Below are positions 41,466 through 54,800 of a stretch of 64,000 nucleotides of DNA, in pieces. Under the pieces are notes generated by a model, which worked only from the letters and a program-made list of their open reading frames with translations, searched no databases and was not told where the DNA came from. The DNA is from Dirofilaria immitis (Eukaryota > Nematoda > Chromadorea > Rhabditida > Onchocercidae): the NCBI GenBank assembly GCA_024305405.1, contig JAKNDB010000088.1:3552001-3616000 (forward strand). The letters are read 5' to 3'. How positions within the stretch are numbered: position 1 is the first letter of the stretch; every line of letters begins with the position of its first letter. The translations under genes and the position numbers were made by a program.

Positions 41466-42421
41466 GCGGGTATCTGTTACCTCTAAAATAGTAGTAAACT
41501 TTAGGAATGTTAAAATGATGAAGTTGAAGTACTTTTATTAATGTAAAAATAAAACTAATTGGCAACCATTCACTCACTTACATATTAAGATTTCATGGAC
41601 GCATAAGCAAATAAGAAATAAACGCGATGCAATGTCACATTCAATAATAACAGGTCTATGTCAACTCTCAAAAGGATCAAGCAGTTCAGTGAGTTTATGA
41701 CGGGATTCCGATATAACTAGAATAGTTAGGAAAGCTTGACCGATTTTGGTAATTGCTTCACGGACGCTTGTCAAAATGATATTGTAGAGTTGTATAGTAA
41801 CCGACGCAAGGCAGCCTGAATTTATTCAGGAATTTCCACGAAATTGTACAAGACAGTAAATAAGGCAGCGTATTATGCTCCAAAATGTTTGTTTATCTCA
41901 TAAAACAACATCATGAAGAAAGCGAAGAAAGATGCAAAGGAAATGATAAATTTTCGGAATCAAATTCTGAAAAAACGCTGGGGATATGATATTTTAAAAC
42001 AATAATTTCGAGTAAAAATCTAGTTCAAATGAATTAATCAAAAAGGAAGAAAGGATGAGGATTAATCATTAAAAAGATTATTTGTACTATTAAATTGAGC
42101 AACTCCCGATTCATATCATAGGGATATTGATACAATAAGATAAAAAGTCCAAAAATGTAAGCAGAGGACATCGAATGGTTCAGATAGTAAAATCGAGAAT
42201 ACAAGTGTTTTTAAAAAAACTAATGCATTAGTCTTTTTCTAAAGAAATAACAAAGTTATATCTATAAGAAACGAAAACGAGCAAATGGGATTAACAGATA
42301 TTTAAATGTAATTCTCAATAAATGCCGAAAAGACTTGACATGTTGCGAAATGAACGGAAACATTACAATTTCATGAAAGTTGATTTTTCATGTTTTCATG
42401 TACTGCTGTGAATTCCAGAAT
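41466..42421. other. Spacer between tRNA-Cys and the PLB1-like gene
   Basis: About 950 bases downstream of the minus-strand PLB1-like stop; it must include that 3' untranslated region. No other feature is seen. Confidence 0.65.
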
Positions 42422-45372
42422 TTAGTAGGATGCGCTACTGTCCTCATCGATATATTTCCAGGTAGTCCAATCAACCCCTACTGGCGGCTTTTTGGGAAAA
42501 TTTTCCGCTACTTCGTTAATTTTATTATAATGCCCTCTAAAGCAACAAATGATACCAAGAACTATAATAAATAATACTGTCGTTATAATTAATACACTCA
42601 TTGCAATTAGCTGTTCCGAACGACGACTACCTTCATTTGTCTGAAATAAAATTCTTTTGACAGGTTCATGTTGAAAATCTAGATTTTGAAATATCTAAGG
42701 TATTTTTATCTGGAAATTTCTGCCAGAAATAAATAATTTATTAAAATGATTAATTAGAAATATTTGAGAGCGGCTGAAACATCCATTCTTCTAAAAAAAA
42801 CATAGCTGGATTGTATAATTTATTAATTGACTAATGAATTTTTCAATTTTATCTTTCGTAAAGATGAGTTAATAGTATATTTATGATGATACGATTGATT
42901 AGAAATCTATGCATTGCTTCGCGTTAATGAATTCTCTAATGTATTGGCTTTTATTTATATCATCGCGTTTCAAAATAAAACTATTTCTTCATAGAAGAAA
43001 TCTAAGATTACATTACTTGTTGACTTCATTCTGTCACATATTACGACAGCATTAAAATTTAATATTAAAGAACGTTACCTTTTTTTATGTTTATTAGCAT
43101 GAACAAACAGTGATTGAAACCATTTCTCGATATTTACTAGAGGAATTATTAAGGAATAATATACTAACTTTTTGATGATTCCAAACACAGAAGTCACTAT
43201 TTTTCTGGTACGAATAAATGGGCACTGTGGATCAGTACAAAAGGGTCGTTCCAAAGTGAAATTAAATTTTCGAGATCGATCCGGTAATCTCGTTAATATC
43301 GCATTCCATATTGCTATGTGAAGAAGGGATAAACCACGCGGTGAAAAATGTACACAATCATGACCAAGCAAGGATAAGTCTATTCTGTAGAAATCAGATT
43401 TCATTTTTGCTAAGATTAAATATATGAGCCGTAAACTTTGTTAATAAATTAATTTTCAAAGATAATCGGATGTACCTTAAAAGATCATTAGATCTTTACG
43501 ATCAGTAAACAAAGTAATAAGAGTGATAAACTGCGTTAAAAATAAAGAGGAACCGTAATTTGGCTCAGTACTTCCTCATGGGACAAATTAGTTGAAAATG
43601 TGAGAAACTTACTGACTAGAACCTGATAAATAAGGTAATGAGGCATCTTTCATGAGCGGTAAAATTTGCACAGAAAATAATGAATTTTGAAAATGCAATC
43701 CACAAATTTTTTCAACCTTAAATAAATTTGCATATTATAATGAAAGTTCTTCATTCAATATTATATATAGAAGAGAATTTTCACTGTATTTGGTAAAATA
43801 TATGTAAAAATACATTGAAGGATAAAATTTGACGATGTTAAAATGATTTTCAAGTTATCTATGAGTGAAATGAAGTTAAAACATACAGCATCTATTATTT
43901 CAGTCTGAGAATTATTACTATGGAGAGTAAATCCATCTTCTAGCTTAGCAACATATGAATTTTCTTCTACCCATTTTTAAATAATTCGATCTACCAACTT
44001 GATCCCAAACAGAAACCGGATTCAGTTTTTATAAAGTTTCCACGGTTCCAATAATGTTTGACATGCTCGATGTGCATTAGATGCATCCTGCCATAGTTGT
44101 AGTGTGGAAGTTCGTACTACAATCAAAATCGTCCGTTGCGGTACTACTTCGTATAATAGCCTAATTGACTTCATCACTTCTACTGCTGATTGTTCAGGCT
44201 CTCGAAGCTCTCCGTCCTTGAAAGAAATACATATATTTTAAGAGTCGCTTGTGATTGCTGAAATACAATAGCGGATAATTAATTCTATCATTATAAAACA
44301 TTCTGTTCAATAATGACGGGATGATTTGAGAAGAGCATCAAATAATTTTGATTTGATTACTTAATCCAAATTCTAATTAAGCTTCAAAATTTTATGAAAA
44401 AATGAAACCTCCATATTAGGCATGATAATAATCAATTTCCATTTATTTCGCCAATTCTTATGTTTCATAAACTTTTCCACCAAATATAGCGTTTGATTTT
44501 CAAGTTTCGTCGCATTTGATGATTCAATCACTGTCAAATTCCGAATAAATTTCGTCAAAAATTTAACAACTGATGGTAGCGAACTGGTGTAACTAGCATG
44601 TTGACATAAATCTATTCTACCTGAAATCGGCCAAATTCGTTTTATCGAGCCAAACAAAAATAATGATTTACGAATGGCCGGTTTTATTTGATTGATTGAA
44701 AAAGTTTTAAGAAAATTAAAAGTCATTCAAAAAACATCATTGCATTTCAGTTATAAACTGAACATTAATTAACTCCTACAAATTTAAGCGAATTGAAGCC
44801 ACCATTAAAATTACCTTTAATCAATTCTATGATGTTATCATTACAGTATTGTGTCAATTGTCCCAATTCGGCATAGAGTTGTATATCAGTTGGACATACA
44901 TAATCTATGTGATCCAATTTAAGATCTAACTTTGGCGCACAATTCAATACCAAATCTGTTATTTCTTTTAATGCACTACCCATATTTTGTTCATGAAACT
45001 GTCGATGCTAAAATCGAATCCTATCGTAGAGAAAAAGTCGAAATAATGACATTCTTAAAGATTAAAAGGAAAATTTTATGAATTTTTGATTAAAATTCCT
45101 GTTTGCAGCTAAAATTTTATAATAATTACACTAGTATAATTACATTTATCATTATTATCACATTCGTCATTTATTTCAACTTGATAACTAATCATTCTTA
45201 AAATGTCATCGTTATAATAGATTAAAATTGTCAATCCATACTTGCAGTTCAATAAGATGTACCCACTGATCATAAAATTTTTGATCAGTTCTCAATAATG
45301 TAGTAAGTCTGTGTCTGGTATCATTGCAAAAATGCCTTCAATAATGAGAATTAACGCAATTTTTGTTCTCAT
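42422..45372 (-). CDS. Phospholipase B1-like SGNH-fold membrane protein, probably catalytically inactive
   Basis: Exons: 45372-45242, 45007-44815, 44620-44409, 44216 to about 44040 (end uncertain), 43716-43613, 43384-43198, 42640-42422. A signal peptide (MRTKIALILIIEGIFA) opens the protein and a single membrane segment (MSVLIITTVLFIIVLGIICC) lies near the C-terminus, so it is probably a cell-surface protein. The PLB1 blocks align in order: CPTDIQLYAELGQLT for the nucleophile block, SLPSVVKFLTKF, NKWKLIIIMPN, LYEVVPQRTILIVV, FSVQILPLMKDASLP, and HDCVHFSPRG for the DxxH block. The GDSL serine motif is replaced by GQLT, one residue shorter, and the GxND block is absent, while Asp and His of DCVH remain. 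Exon 1 needs one extra base near 45294-45295; with it, phases agree. The stretch at about 43900-44040 is unresolved: exon 4's frame runs into a TGA. Confidence 0.75.
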
Positions 45373-48300
45373 AATTGCCACATCTCCTGCAGTAATGGAA
45401 TTTATTAGTAACTAATTGAATCTTCAAATTCTCTTTCGTAACGTTTCATTTGAAAATTTAATAAGAAATCAATTTTCATTTCTAAATGCATAACATACTG
45501 TATATCTATTTTATTATATATATTTTATAATATTAAATAATTATTTAGCATACCTAATGCATTATACATGTATTAAACATTCAACAATTTTTTTTTATAT
45601 TCATATTTTTTTAAGATTCTAGCAATCTCTATTCTCAAACAGTACTTTCACTATTTTATAATATGAAAATTTTTAAAATTTCAAACATTAGCAGAAATAA
45701 AGAAACCGTGATGTAAAATAAGCATCGATCGAGAACAATCGGCGATTTAAAATTCCATAATTAGTTGAAGTTACCTCAACTGAGGTTTTCGGTCAAAAAG
45801 AACATTTTAAACCTTACAGTTATTTTATTTTACAACTTCCTCAAAACACTAAATCTTATCATTCGTCTTATCATTCGTTCTACTTCTTTAATAGATTCCT
45901 CATTCGAGAAAATGTTTCGTATAGTAAGTATACTGGTATTATTTGTTAATTTTACACGTGAAATAATAACCCAAATTATGACTTCAAATACAGTACTTGA
46001 ATAAACACGTTATATTTTAAACGAAATAATCCCGAACCTTCAGAAATTCTAAAGTGATGTGCTAGACTTTTCATACAATGCTATATGAATAGCCTATGCG
46101 TAGAACTGAATTAAAATTAACGTGTAAACTGTCTAATAGCACTAAAATTGGGGAAAAAAAACACATCTAGTCATTTTTAATTTAATGACTAAATTATTAT
46201 CGATGCAGACGAAAAGAAATGTTGAGAAAGTTATACGTAAATCTGTGATGATGCTGAATAAAAGCGTAAAATTTGTTTCATCTACTTACTTACCATTGCT
46301 AAAATCCACATGTATAATTTAGTTACGCAGAAAGCACAGAAAATATCACAATCTCAAAGATTTTTTTTTTTGAGAATTCATTAATTATTGCCAAGAGAAA
46401 TAAATGTTAAAATGATCAATAAAATAATAATATGATAGCGTTAACTATTTTTAACTAAGCTTTTTCAATTTTTCAATTCGATATTCGCATATTTTTTAAA
46501 TTTGTAGAATATCATTTTGAAGTGATTTTTTAATGTTTAATAAATCTGAATATTGATATAAGTGAAAGACAGAATTATTTGATCTGATTTAGAATTCCAC
46601 TGTTGGATGATATGAAAGAAATTAAGGATTTTATCAGAATCTATTTGTAGAGTTGATGAAATGGGAGAGAGAGCATGATGATACAATAATGACACATCGC
46701 AGCTATTTTCATCAATGCAGAAAACTGGCATTTCTTATTCATCAAATGCAGTAATCTTGGAGAAAGAGACTAGGAAGCTGTGTGAGGAATATTAAAATTG
46801 ACGCAGAAAAAATAATGCAAAAACCAGCGAATGTCTTGAAATTGTCAATTGAAATGTTATTAATAATAGAGGTTGAACTATGAATTTCGATTCACGACTA
46901 TTCAAATTTGCAAATTGCTCGATGGGATAGATGCTTATCGAATTGAAGTAATATTTTTTTTTTTTAAATCATACATAGAATTAAAATTAGAATTATTTGA
47001 GAAAAAAATAGGAGAAAATATATGTATCGTACAGTACATAAACATAGAATATAGCAGATAATTATAAATCAAATACAAGACATAATCTATTTTTTTAGCT
47101 TTGTATGACACATTCTCGCACAGAGAATATTTGAAAATCGAGAAATTAATATACGATTTATTTACAAATATTAATATTCTCAAAAATTCTGCTTAACTAC
47201 ATATTAAATTACAGGCAAGACATAATTTTAAAGCTACTTATTTTAAATTATATATATTATATTATAATGATAGAGATCTTGTACAGTTTTGCACTGCTTT
47301 TATGCTTCAAAATATATGTGGACTTACAGTCATTAAAAGTATATCTTGAAATAAATAAAAATATGATCGAGAAATGAATATAAGAATTAATAAAATTGAA
47401 TGAAATTAGAAAATAATCCATGAAATTGAGAGAAGCAAAAAGCGAAAAGTATGAGGAAAGTGTAAAAAGGAGATAGAGAAGGAAGGCTAAATAAATTGAT
47501 ATAAATTTGAAAATCTCATCTTAAAACTTCATTTATAATAGCACCGTATATTATAACTTTTACACGTATCTAAGATGAATTAATCGAAACTTTGCTTTAC
47601 TGAAAAATTAAAAAACTTATCCTTTATGACGCAAAAAGCTGCATGGAACAAATTAATGTTTGCTATTATGTCGTGGGTGTAGATTTTCATTTACATCAAA
47701 ACGTAAGTGGATGGATACCGCATATTTATGCAAATCGAATCAAGTTCCCTCGAAATAGAAATTGTTGCTTAAAATATCGAAATATTTCTCGGATTTGAAA
47801 TTTTCAAGAGCTGGAGGTTTTATCTCTCAAATATTTATCATTTAGCACCAGACTAAACTTATCAAGCTAAAAATGAGTTTGTAACTAAGAAAAATAAAGG
47901 AACGGGAAACAGGCGAAATGGAAAATAACTATGAAAGTAATTTGAATTAGTTTAAATTGTATTAACTGCAAAACCTAAAGAGGATGGATTATTTTGTTAC
48001 TGCTGTGGAGGAAATCCTTTAAAATTATATCATACTAATGCATTGAAGGAATCAATTTGAGAGGAAGATGCAAATTACAAAAATAAAACAAAAGTACATC
48101 ACTTTTATTGATATTGGAAATGAATTACAAAAAAGTATATTTAAGTAAAATTCGCTTATCAATTAAGAAAAAGAAAAACTTTGAGAAAATTACATTATAA
48201 AAAATTAATCCATAGATGAAAATCATATATTTGAATGCATAAATAATAAAAAGCAAAAAAGGATAATATATCAAAAACATATCAAATAAGATATTAGTAA

Positions 48301-51300
48301 CGAAGTCAATATAAAAATGAAAAAAATTTTTTGATTAATAACTGAAGGGATTGCATGAAGGAATTACTAAATGTGTGATTTAATATTAAATTTTAAAATT
48401 CAATTTCTCCATGAAGATTTAATGATATTTTTAAATTGTTGAAGCAAATTTTTTAAAACTAAAATTTGTTAATGAATAAATAAACAATTAGTATAGTGTT
48501 AAGTGAAAATATTGATTGAATTATACTAAACAAATAGACGGACACGTGATAAGTCAAATAAAAATGAAAGGTTTAGAAAATATGAAATGAATGTTTGGCA
48601 GAAATAACATAAAAAAATATATGCGGAAACGATTCGCGTATGTATTCACAATGCAAATAGTGCAATTAATCATGAGGAAAACTAGCAGCATGTGGTTTAT
48701 GAGAATCAGTAGAGATAATGATGATTTGAAAATATTAATTGATATATAAATATTCATGCGTATGTGATTACGAATCTGATATTTCTTTGCTTTGATATCT
48801 ACGATGCTCTTTGAAAGCAAAAAAAAAAACAAGTTGCAAGATAGATAAATGTCGTGGATGTATTTATCGGATACAAAAACATCTCAATTATTTAATGTTT
48901 GAAATATTTAGAATAACACCTATCTTCTTCAATAAATTTATGGTTGTTTATTTGGTTCCAAGAATATTTGTTGCCAATTTTTGCATTTTCAGAATTATTC
49001 GTAGAAAAATAATACTTCCTAAATGTTTACTTTTACTTTATTCAAAAAAAATAATTTTGACATTACTTTGATGATCTTTTTGGTCACTATTTCTTATTAA
49101 GATGTAACAAAAATAAATATGGATAGTTTTGCAATTCACAAAATTTTTTGAAATATTATTAAGCTGATTAGTGCATTATTTGTCTAGTAATTAAATCAAG
49201 TTTGAAACCAAAAGTCATGCTGTGCGGCCGATCAGGTAATTCGGGAAATTTATAAAGTAATTCATGAAATCTGATATACTTTTTTAAACTGGATATTTTT
49301 ATAGAGATGTAAGATGTATTTTATTGTATGTAAAAATACGTAAAAAATTAACATTCTGTAAGAATGATCCAAATTTAAGATTTTCATGGTTGCCTACAAT
49401 TAATATGCATGTTAACGCGAAAGTTAACCGAGCCAGAAAATTGTACAAGGATGAAAATCTGAAAGATGAAATGCTTTAGGAGGTAGTACGTATTTATAAA
49501 GACAATTTATTCTATGTTCAATAAAACTAAAATTACTATGATAAATTGTCATATCAGTAATCAGCTTACTGATCAGTAGTGAAATCTCATCATTCATTTA
49601 TTATCCACGTAAAACTGTTTAATTGAAAAGGGAAAATAATTTTTTTCACTTAACTTTCTGCATTAATTTGCCAATTATCAAATCAAATAGACCAAACTGA
49701 TTCAAGAGAATTTCATCAAGATTCTTCCAGAGTTCTTATGAAAAGTAAATTGTATTATGCGTGTCTGAAATTACTATAAATAAACCATCAATTAATTACA
49801 AAGGAATATCATAACTAAACAAATCATATTAAACGCGAAATCCGGATCTTTCTAATCTATAAATTACCGAGACAAAACTAACTAGTCCTTTTTTCTGATT
49901 ATTTTCTGAATGCTTTCACTTCGTAAGAAAAAATTTTTACAGATTATTTTACAAATTCAGAATAATAATTTTATTACGCTTTTATCAGATCATTTCCTAA
50001 TAATGGAAAATGGAATGGAAATAAAAGACGAATTTCATTCGCTAAATATTTTTACAAAAAATAGTAATAGAGAAACTTAAGCTTTAATTTTATTATCAAA
50101 CACGATAAAGTCAAAAATGCATTGATCGATAATAGTCAGAACATGAAAATCTTTCGTGATCCACCAATCAATTTCAAAATATCGAAACGTACTATTTTCT
50201 CTAGAAAGTTGCATAAATTTAAAATTAAAAATATAAGAATTGAAATATATAAATTTCAACATTGGAAGCAATTTTATCTACAGACTCTACTGTCCCAAAT
50301 AAACTAATGATAAAACAATAATCTAAATTTGGAAAATATTTTATTTAAAAAAACTTTCAACCAAAAATTTGAATGGTGGAAAGAACAAGGAGGATACGAT
50401 AATTTATCGCCGTTCTCTTTCCTAAATCGTTAAAGCAACCTAATAACCGAGGCTCCACATATTAAAATCATCAACAACAAACTGTGACGATTCAATTTTG
50501 AGAGTTGTTGCCATCACTTTTATTTTTTATCCATTTTCATCCCATCTGCGCGTACCATTATGTGTTTTGTGTGAGTCAACGAGAGGGATGCATCGGATCA
50601 TATTAAAATAATTTTTCACTCAAATTAGCTTTCCTGTTGAAATTAAAAAAGGAAAAATGGATTTCTTTCATTGATTTATCTACTGAAAGAAAATTAAATT
50701 TTTCTTTTCCGAATCACAAGGTGTTCACAGGGGCCAATCTTTTATTTGAAAAAAGGATGCAAATTTCTTACTGCACCAGAAACTTTTAATAAATGTAGGA
50801 ATAATCAACAGGAATAATCAACAGATATAATTGCAAATATAATTAAGGACAATTAAAAGAAATAATTGAAAATTAATTGATAGGCAAGATTAAAGATGCA
50901 ATTACAAAGCCGTAATGTATACGCTTAACGAAGAAGATATTATTAACGCTTTTGAGAGAAAATCAAAATCAAAAAATAACTGCAGCATTGGTATTCAACA
51001 AATGATTGCAGTACAACTTTTTCAAATACGCAGTGGAATACATTTTGGACAATTTATGCAGTAAAATTCTCTACCGTTTAATATCATAATACTTTCCCAA
51101 TCCTTCTCGCAAATTCATCTCTTGACCATTCTTCATAGAAGTTCAATGAAAAACATACAAACACTGCTCTGAACAAAATTTACAATATTTCATTATATGG
51201 CTAAAGTTTCGAGACGGGCAAAAAGAAAAAAATTTGATTCCAGATAACGCAAATATACTTTCGAATAAAACTGATTTCTAGACAGTTTACTCCGCAAACA

Positions 51301-51340
51301 AATATATGAACTATTTCAGGCTAGCCACATTGGGCAAATC
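45373..51340. other. Gene-poor AT-rich region
   Basis: Nearly 6 kb with only short open frames of low-complexity composition on both strands. None chains into exons with matching phases or shows a family motif. Contains short runs of TA repeats (about 47240-47270) and a two-copy 13-base tandem repeat at 50798. It includes the upstream region of the PLB1-like gene. Confidence 0.55.
50798..50823. repeat. Two-copy 13-bp tandem repeat
   Basis: GGAATAATCAACA repeated exactly twice in direct succession. Local slippage product; no function inferred. Confidence 0.7.
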
Positions 51341-51484
51341 ATGACTGTCGAAAATCAAACGGAAGAAGAGAAACTAGAGGAAAGAGAAAGCAAAGATCAG
51401 AACAAATCCCTGCACAGATTTTTACATTTGTTGCAAAACGTCATGAACCCGAAAGGGCTTCCATCTTTATTCAAAAAGATATAA
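51341..51484 (+). CDS. Possible small ORF, 47 residues, function unknown
   Basis: An ATG-initiated frame of 47 codons, strongly acidic then basic (MTVENQTEEEKLEERESKD, later NVMNPKGLPSLFKK). It is preceded by CTATTTCAG at about 51311-51319, which resembles a trans- or cis-splice acceptor 21 bases before the ATG. Its composition is less AT-biased than its surroundings. No family is recognised and no further exon was found. It could be chance; it lies just downstream of cul-5 on the opposite strand. Confidence 0.25.
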   Translation: MTVENQTEEEKLEERESKDQNKSLHRFLHLLQNVMNPKGLPSLFKKI

Positions 51485-51831
51485 AAGATAAAGAAAGAAA
51501 TTGATAAATCTACCCGTTAAAGTCAGTATGAGCACAAATTATACTTCAAATAAGATTTATCCTATCATTGGAAAACAATACAGTAAATGATAAGACGAAT
51601 AAACAAATGGAAAAGACCCTGACGATTCTCGAATATCGAAGGCTACTTAGAGAATGAGTGTTTTAACGAAAATTTCAAGACTGTAAAACGTCATATTTTC
51701 CTAATTCTACAATAAAGATGATAATCTTTCTCCAATAGAATATCAACAAAATGATCTCTATATGTTAAAGTAAATTATAATTCTTTACTTTTTCAAAATG
51801 AAATATATAGCTTGCTGAATTAATGTTGCAA

Positions 51832-54800
51832 TTATGTAATATATAAGAACATGTTGAAATCATTTGAATCACGGGCAATGAATCCATTTTCAATTAACCA
51901 CTCTATCTGAAAAATATGATAAATCAAGAAATATTTTCTTGAAAATTCGTTCAAATTGACCAGAATCTGTTAGCCATTAAATTTGATAAAAACATGAAGA
52001 AATAATTAGTCAGCCATCTTCCAGAAGTTCCATGATAAATAATCACTACATATATTTTTAATCTACTTATTAAAAAATGAGATTTAGCTAAATTTTTTGA
52101 TCTTAAAAATATTTTAAAAACAACCTGTTCTTTTATCATTTTTTTCGGTGGCAAAAACATATGTTTTAATAATTCGATCAATTCGGTCTGTAGTTGCGCA
52201 CTTTGACAATGCTTTCGAATTTTCATAATCTATTTAAAAAAGTAAAATAACTTTCTTAATAATAAAATTATTTTACAGGAATTAAGTAATTTAGAATAAA
52301 GTATTTTATCCTGCTAATCATTTCCTGAAGTAAAAGTTGCAAAATTGTAATAAATATCATCGTGTTCCGATATGTTCATTGAGTTTTGAATCGATCATAT
52401 AAAATCATGATTTTATAGCATCTTTACTAACTAGTGTATCTGATGCAAAATATTCATAGTTTAATCTTTTCAATCACACACTGTTCTTACTATTTTCACC
52501 AAATAACCTTCATAAGCTAAAGAAATTGGATCTAAGTAGCTTAATATTTCATCTCTCAAGCAACGTATGAAATTTTCCAAACAAGCAAAAATTATCTTTT
52601 ATCATTATTTCTTGATTTCATATGCAAAATGTATAAAATGTAAGCAGTCATAATCAAGCATGTTTTTCCGAACTGAAAATATATAAAATACTTTCAAAAC
52701 GCACTTTGACGATAGCTTCTTGTATACGTAAAATACGTAAAGCGATAATATCATCATGTTCCTCTTGTACATTTGTCTCCACTGACAACTGCAAACGGCC
52801 AATTAAATTGATTCGACCACGGTTCTGTTCCTTACCGTTCTGAAAACCACTGTTTCATATTTTTTCTTTTGATAAAATTCATATAAAATGAGAATTATAT
52901 CCTATTAATTATTAAGTTATTTTTACAAATCAAGTAACTAACATCCTCAAACACAAAAAGATAATACGAAAGTAAAAATGTTACTGAAATAATTGAAAAC
53001 GAGTACAGACAAAACTGTTTGGCAAAATCCCGGCCTTACATATAGCTCATTCAATGCTGGAAGTAGTAAGGTCAGAGGAAAGATCCAAATTGATTGTAAA
53101 CAATTGAATAAACACATTTTAAGAACACCAAAAGAATAAAATACTGAAGTTCTATTACATCCAACAAAAATGAGAAGATTATAAGCAAAAATGAAACACG
53201 CATACGTCCAAATAATCAGACCTTCTGAAATAATTTAAAAAAAAAAAGAAGATTTTGGTTGTGAAGATTTTGGTTTCGAATATTTAACGACGAGTAGTTT
53301 GAAAAGTAAAAGAGAAATTTCATTTCGTATCAGTATAAGGGCAAATCTTTATTAACACGGAAAAAGATCCAATAAAATGAATTCTCCACTTTAATCATTA
53401 ACTGTTAAAAATTAACAGTGTGCCTACTTTAACAGTGAATGTTAAATATTAGTAGGAACCTACTTTAACAATTGTAAATTGTTGATTTATCCAAAATAAT
53501 GTTGAATCATTGAAGTCACGTAAGTTCAAAGTCGAGCAATTTGTACACAATACTTGATGTCGCATTTTTGGAAATGCCACAAGCGACTAAAAAGTAAAAT
53601 ATTTTTAAACAAAGGTATTATAAATATAAATCCAAAAAGAATATTAAGAAATGAACTGACTTAAAAGAACTGATTTAAACAAACTAAACACTGTGTATAA
53701 ATGAAAATTACATTTGATGTCGAAAAGAGAGAGACTTACATATAATGTCCTCACAAGTTCCGGGACAGAGAGCTGCGTAGCAGTGCGTAAACATTCGAAA
53801 GAAAGCTGCTCACGCGGACGATCATTCCAACAATATAACACAGAAAGTTGCAAAGTAGTTACATCCAAATCAAACTTTCCCATTGTATTTGTAAAAACTA
53901 TCTGAAAAATAACGCGAAATTGATATTTAAAAAATGCATCACTACTTGTACTTATGAAATATGCAAAAATTGAGAATACTTATGAATAAATTACCGTGCC
54001 ATGAGACCAATGATGATGCCATTGCAATTTCCGCCCTGAATGCTGTTTGCGATAAAAATCCTCGACTTCAGGAATGAAATCTTCCAACTCACGAGGCATT
54101 TGAACTTGCATACGATCAGCTGAACCACGTGACCATGCGCCAGCGTTCAAAACTTTGATTGAGACTGAATCTAAATTTGAGAATTCATAAATCTTTAAAA
54201 ATACATGACCATTCTATTGAATAATAAACATTATTGAAAAAATTCATCAGCAGTGTAGTAATAGGTAAAGAACGATTTCGTAGTTCTTTAAATTTCATTC
54301 ACATTTCGCCATGAAATGATGTATGCCTCAATTATTGGAAGAATTTTTGCATTCATGATACCAGGATCCGTAGAATAGTCATCATAAAAATCGGACCCTT
54401 GCAAAATAAATTAAGTAAAAAGATGAGCAATAAAATTCATCATTACCTGCAACGCAACTGTTATTTGATGCAAGTGAATTTTTGAAAGCGTTATTCAAAT
54501 CCTTATTCACTTCAATATCTTGCAACATACGGAATAATTTTGTCACAAAATCGGCCGGCATTCCCACCTCTCTCATTCTACAGCAAGCATTACATGATAT
54601 CGATTAACATATTAAATTGATACTATTTCTTGCTTCTATTGTAATATATTTCATTTAGATAAATAAAACTAATGGCTAATTCTAATCAAAAATGACAGCT
54701 TGGAAGCAGTATAGCGCGATTGCAAAAGAGATCTAAATTCGCGGAACCTTGTAATCATTTGTTCCTCTTTTTCTTGATCGGCACTTAATTCAAGTATTAG

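Noticed and set aside
41380..41577. Frame ending in STADREVPGSNPGAP
   Set aside because: This is the well-known spurious translation across a tRNA gene, here tRNA-Cys.
47643..47810. Frame MEQINVCYYVVGVDFHLHQN with an internal GTAAGT
   Set aside because: Short, no partner exon, no recognisable motif; a donor-like site alone is not enough.
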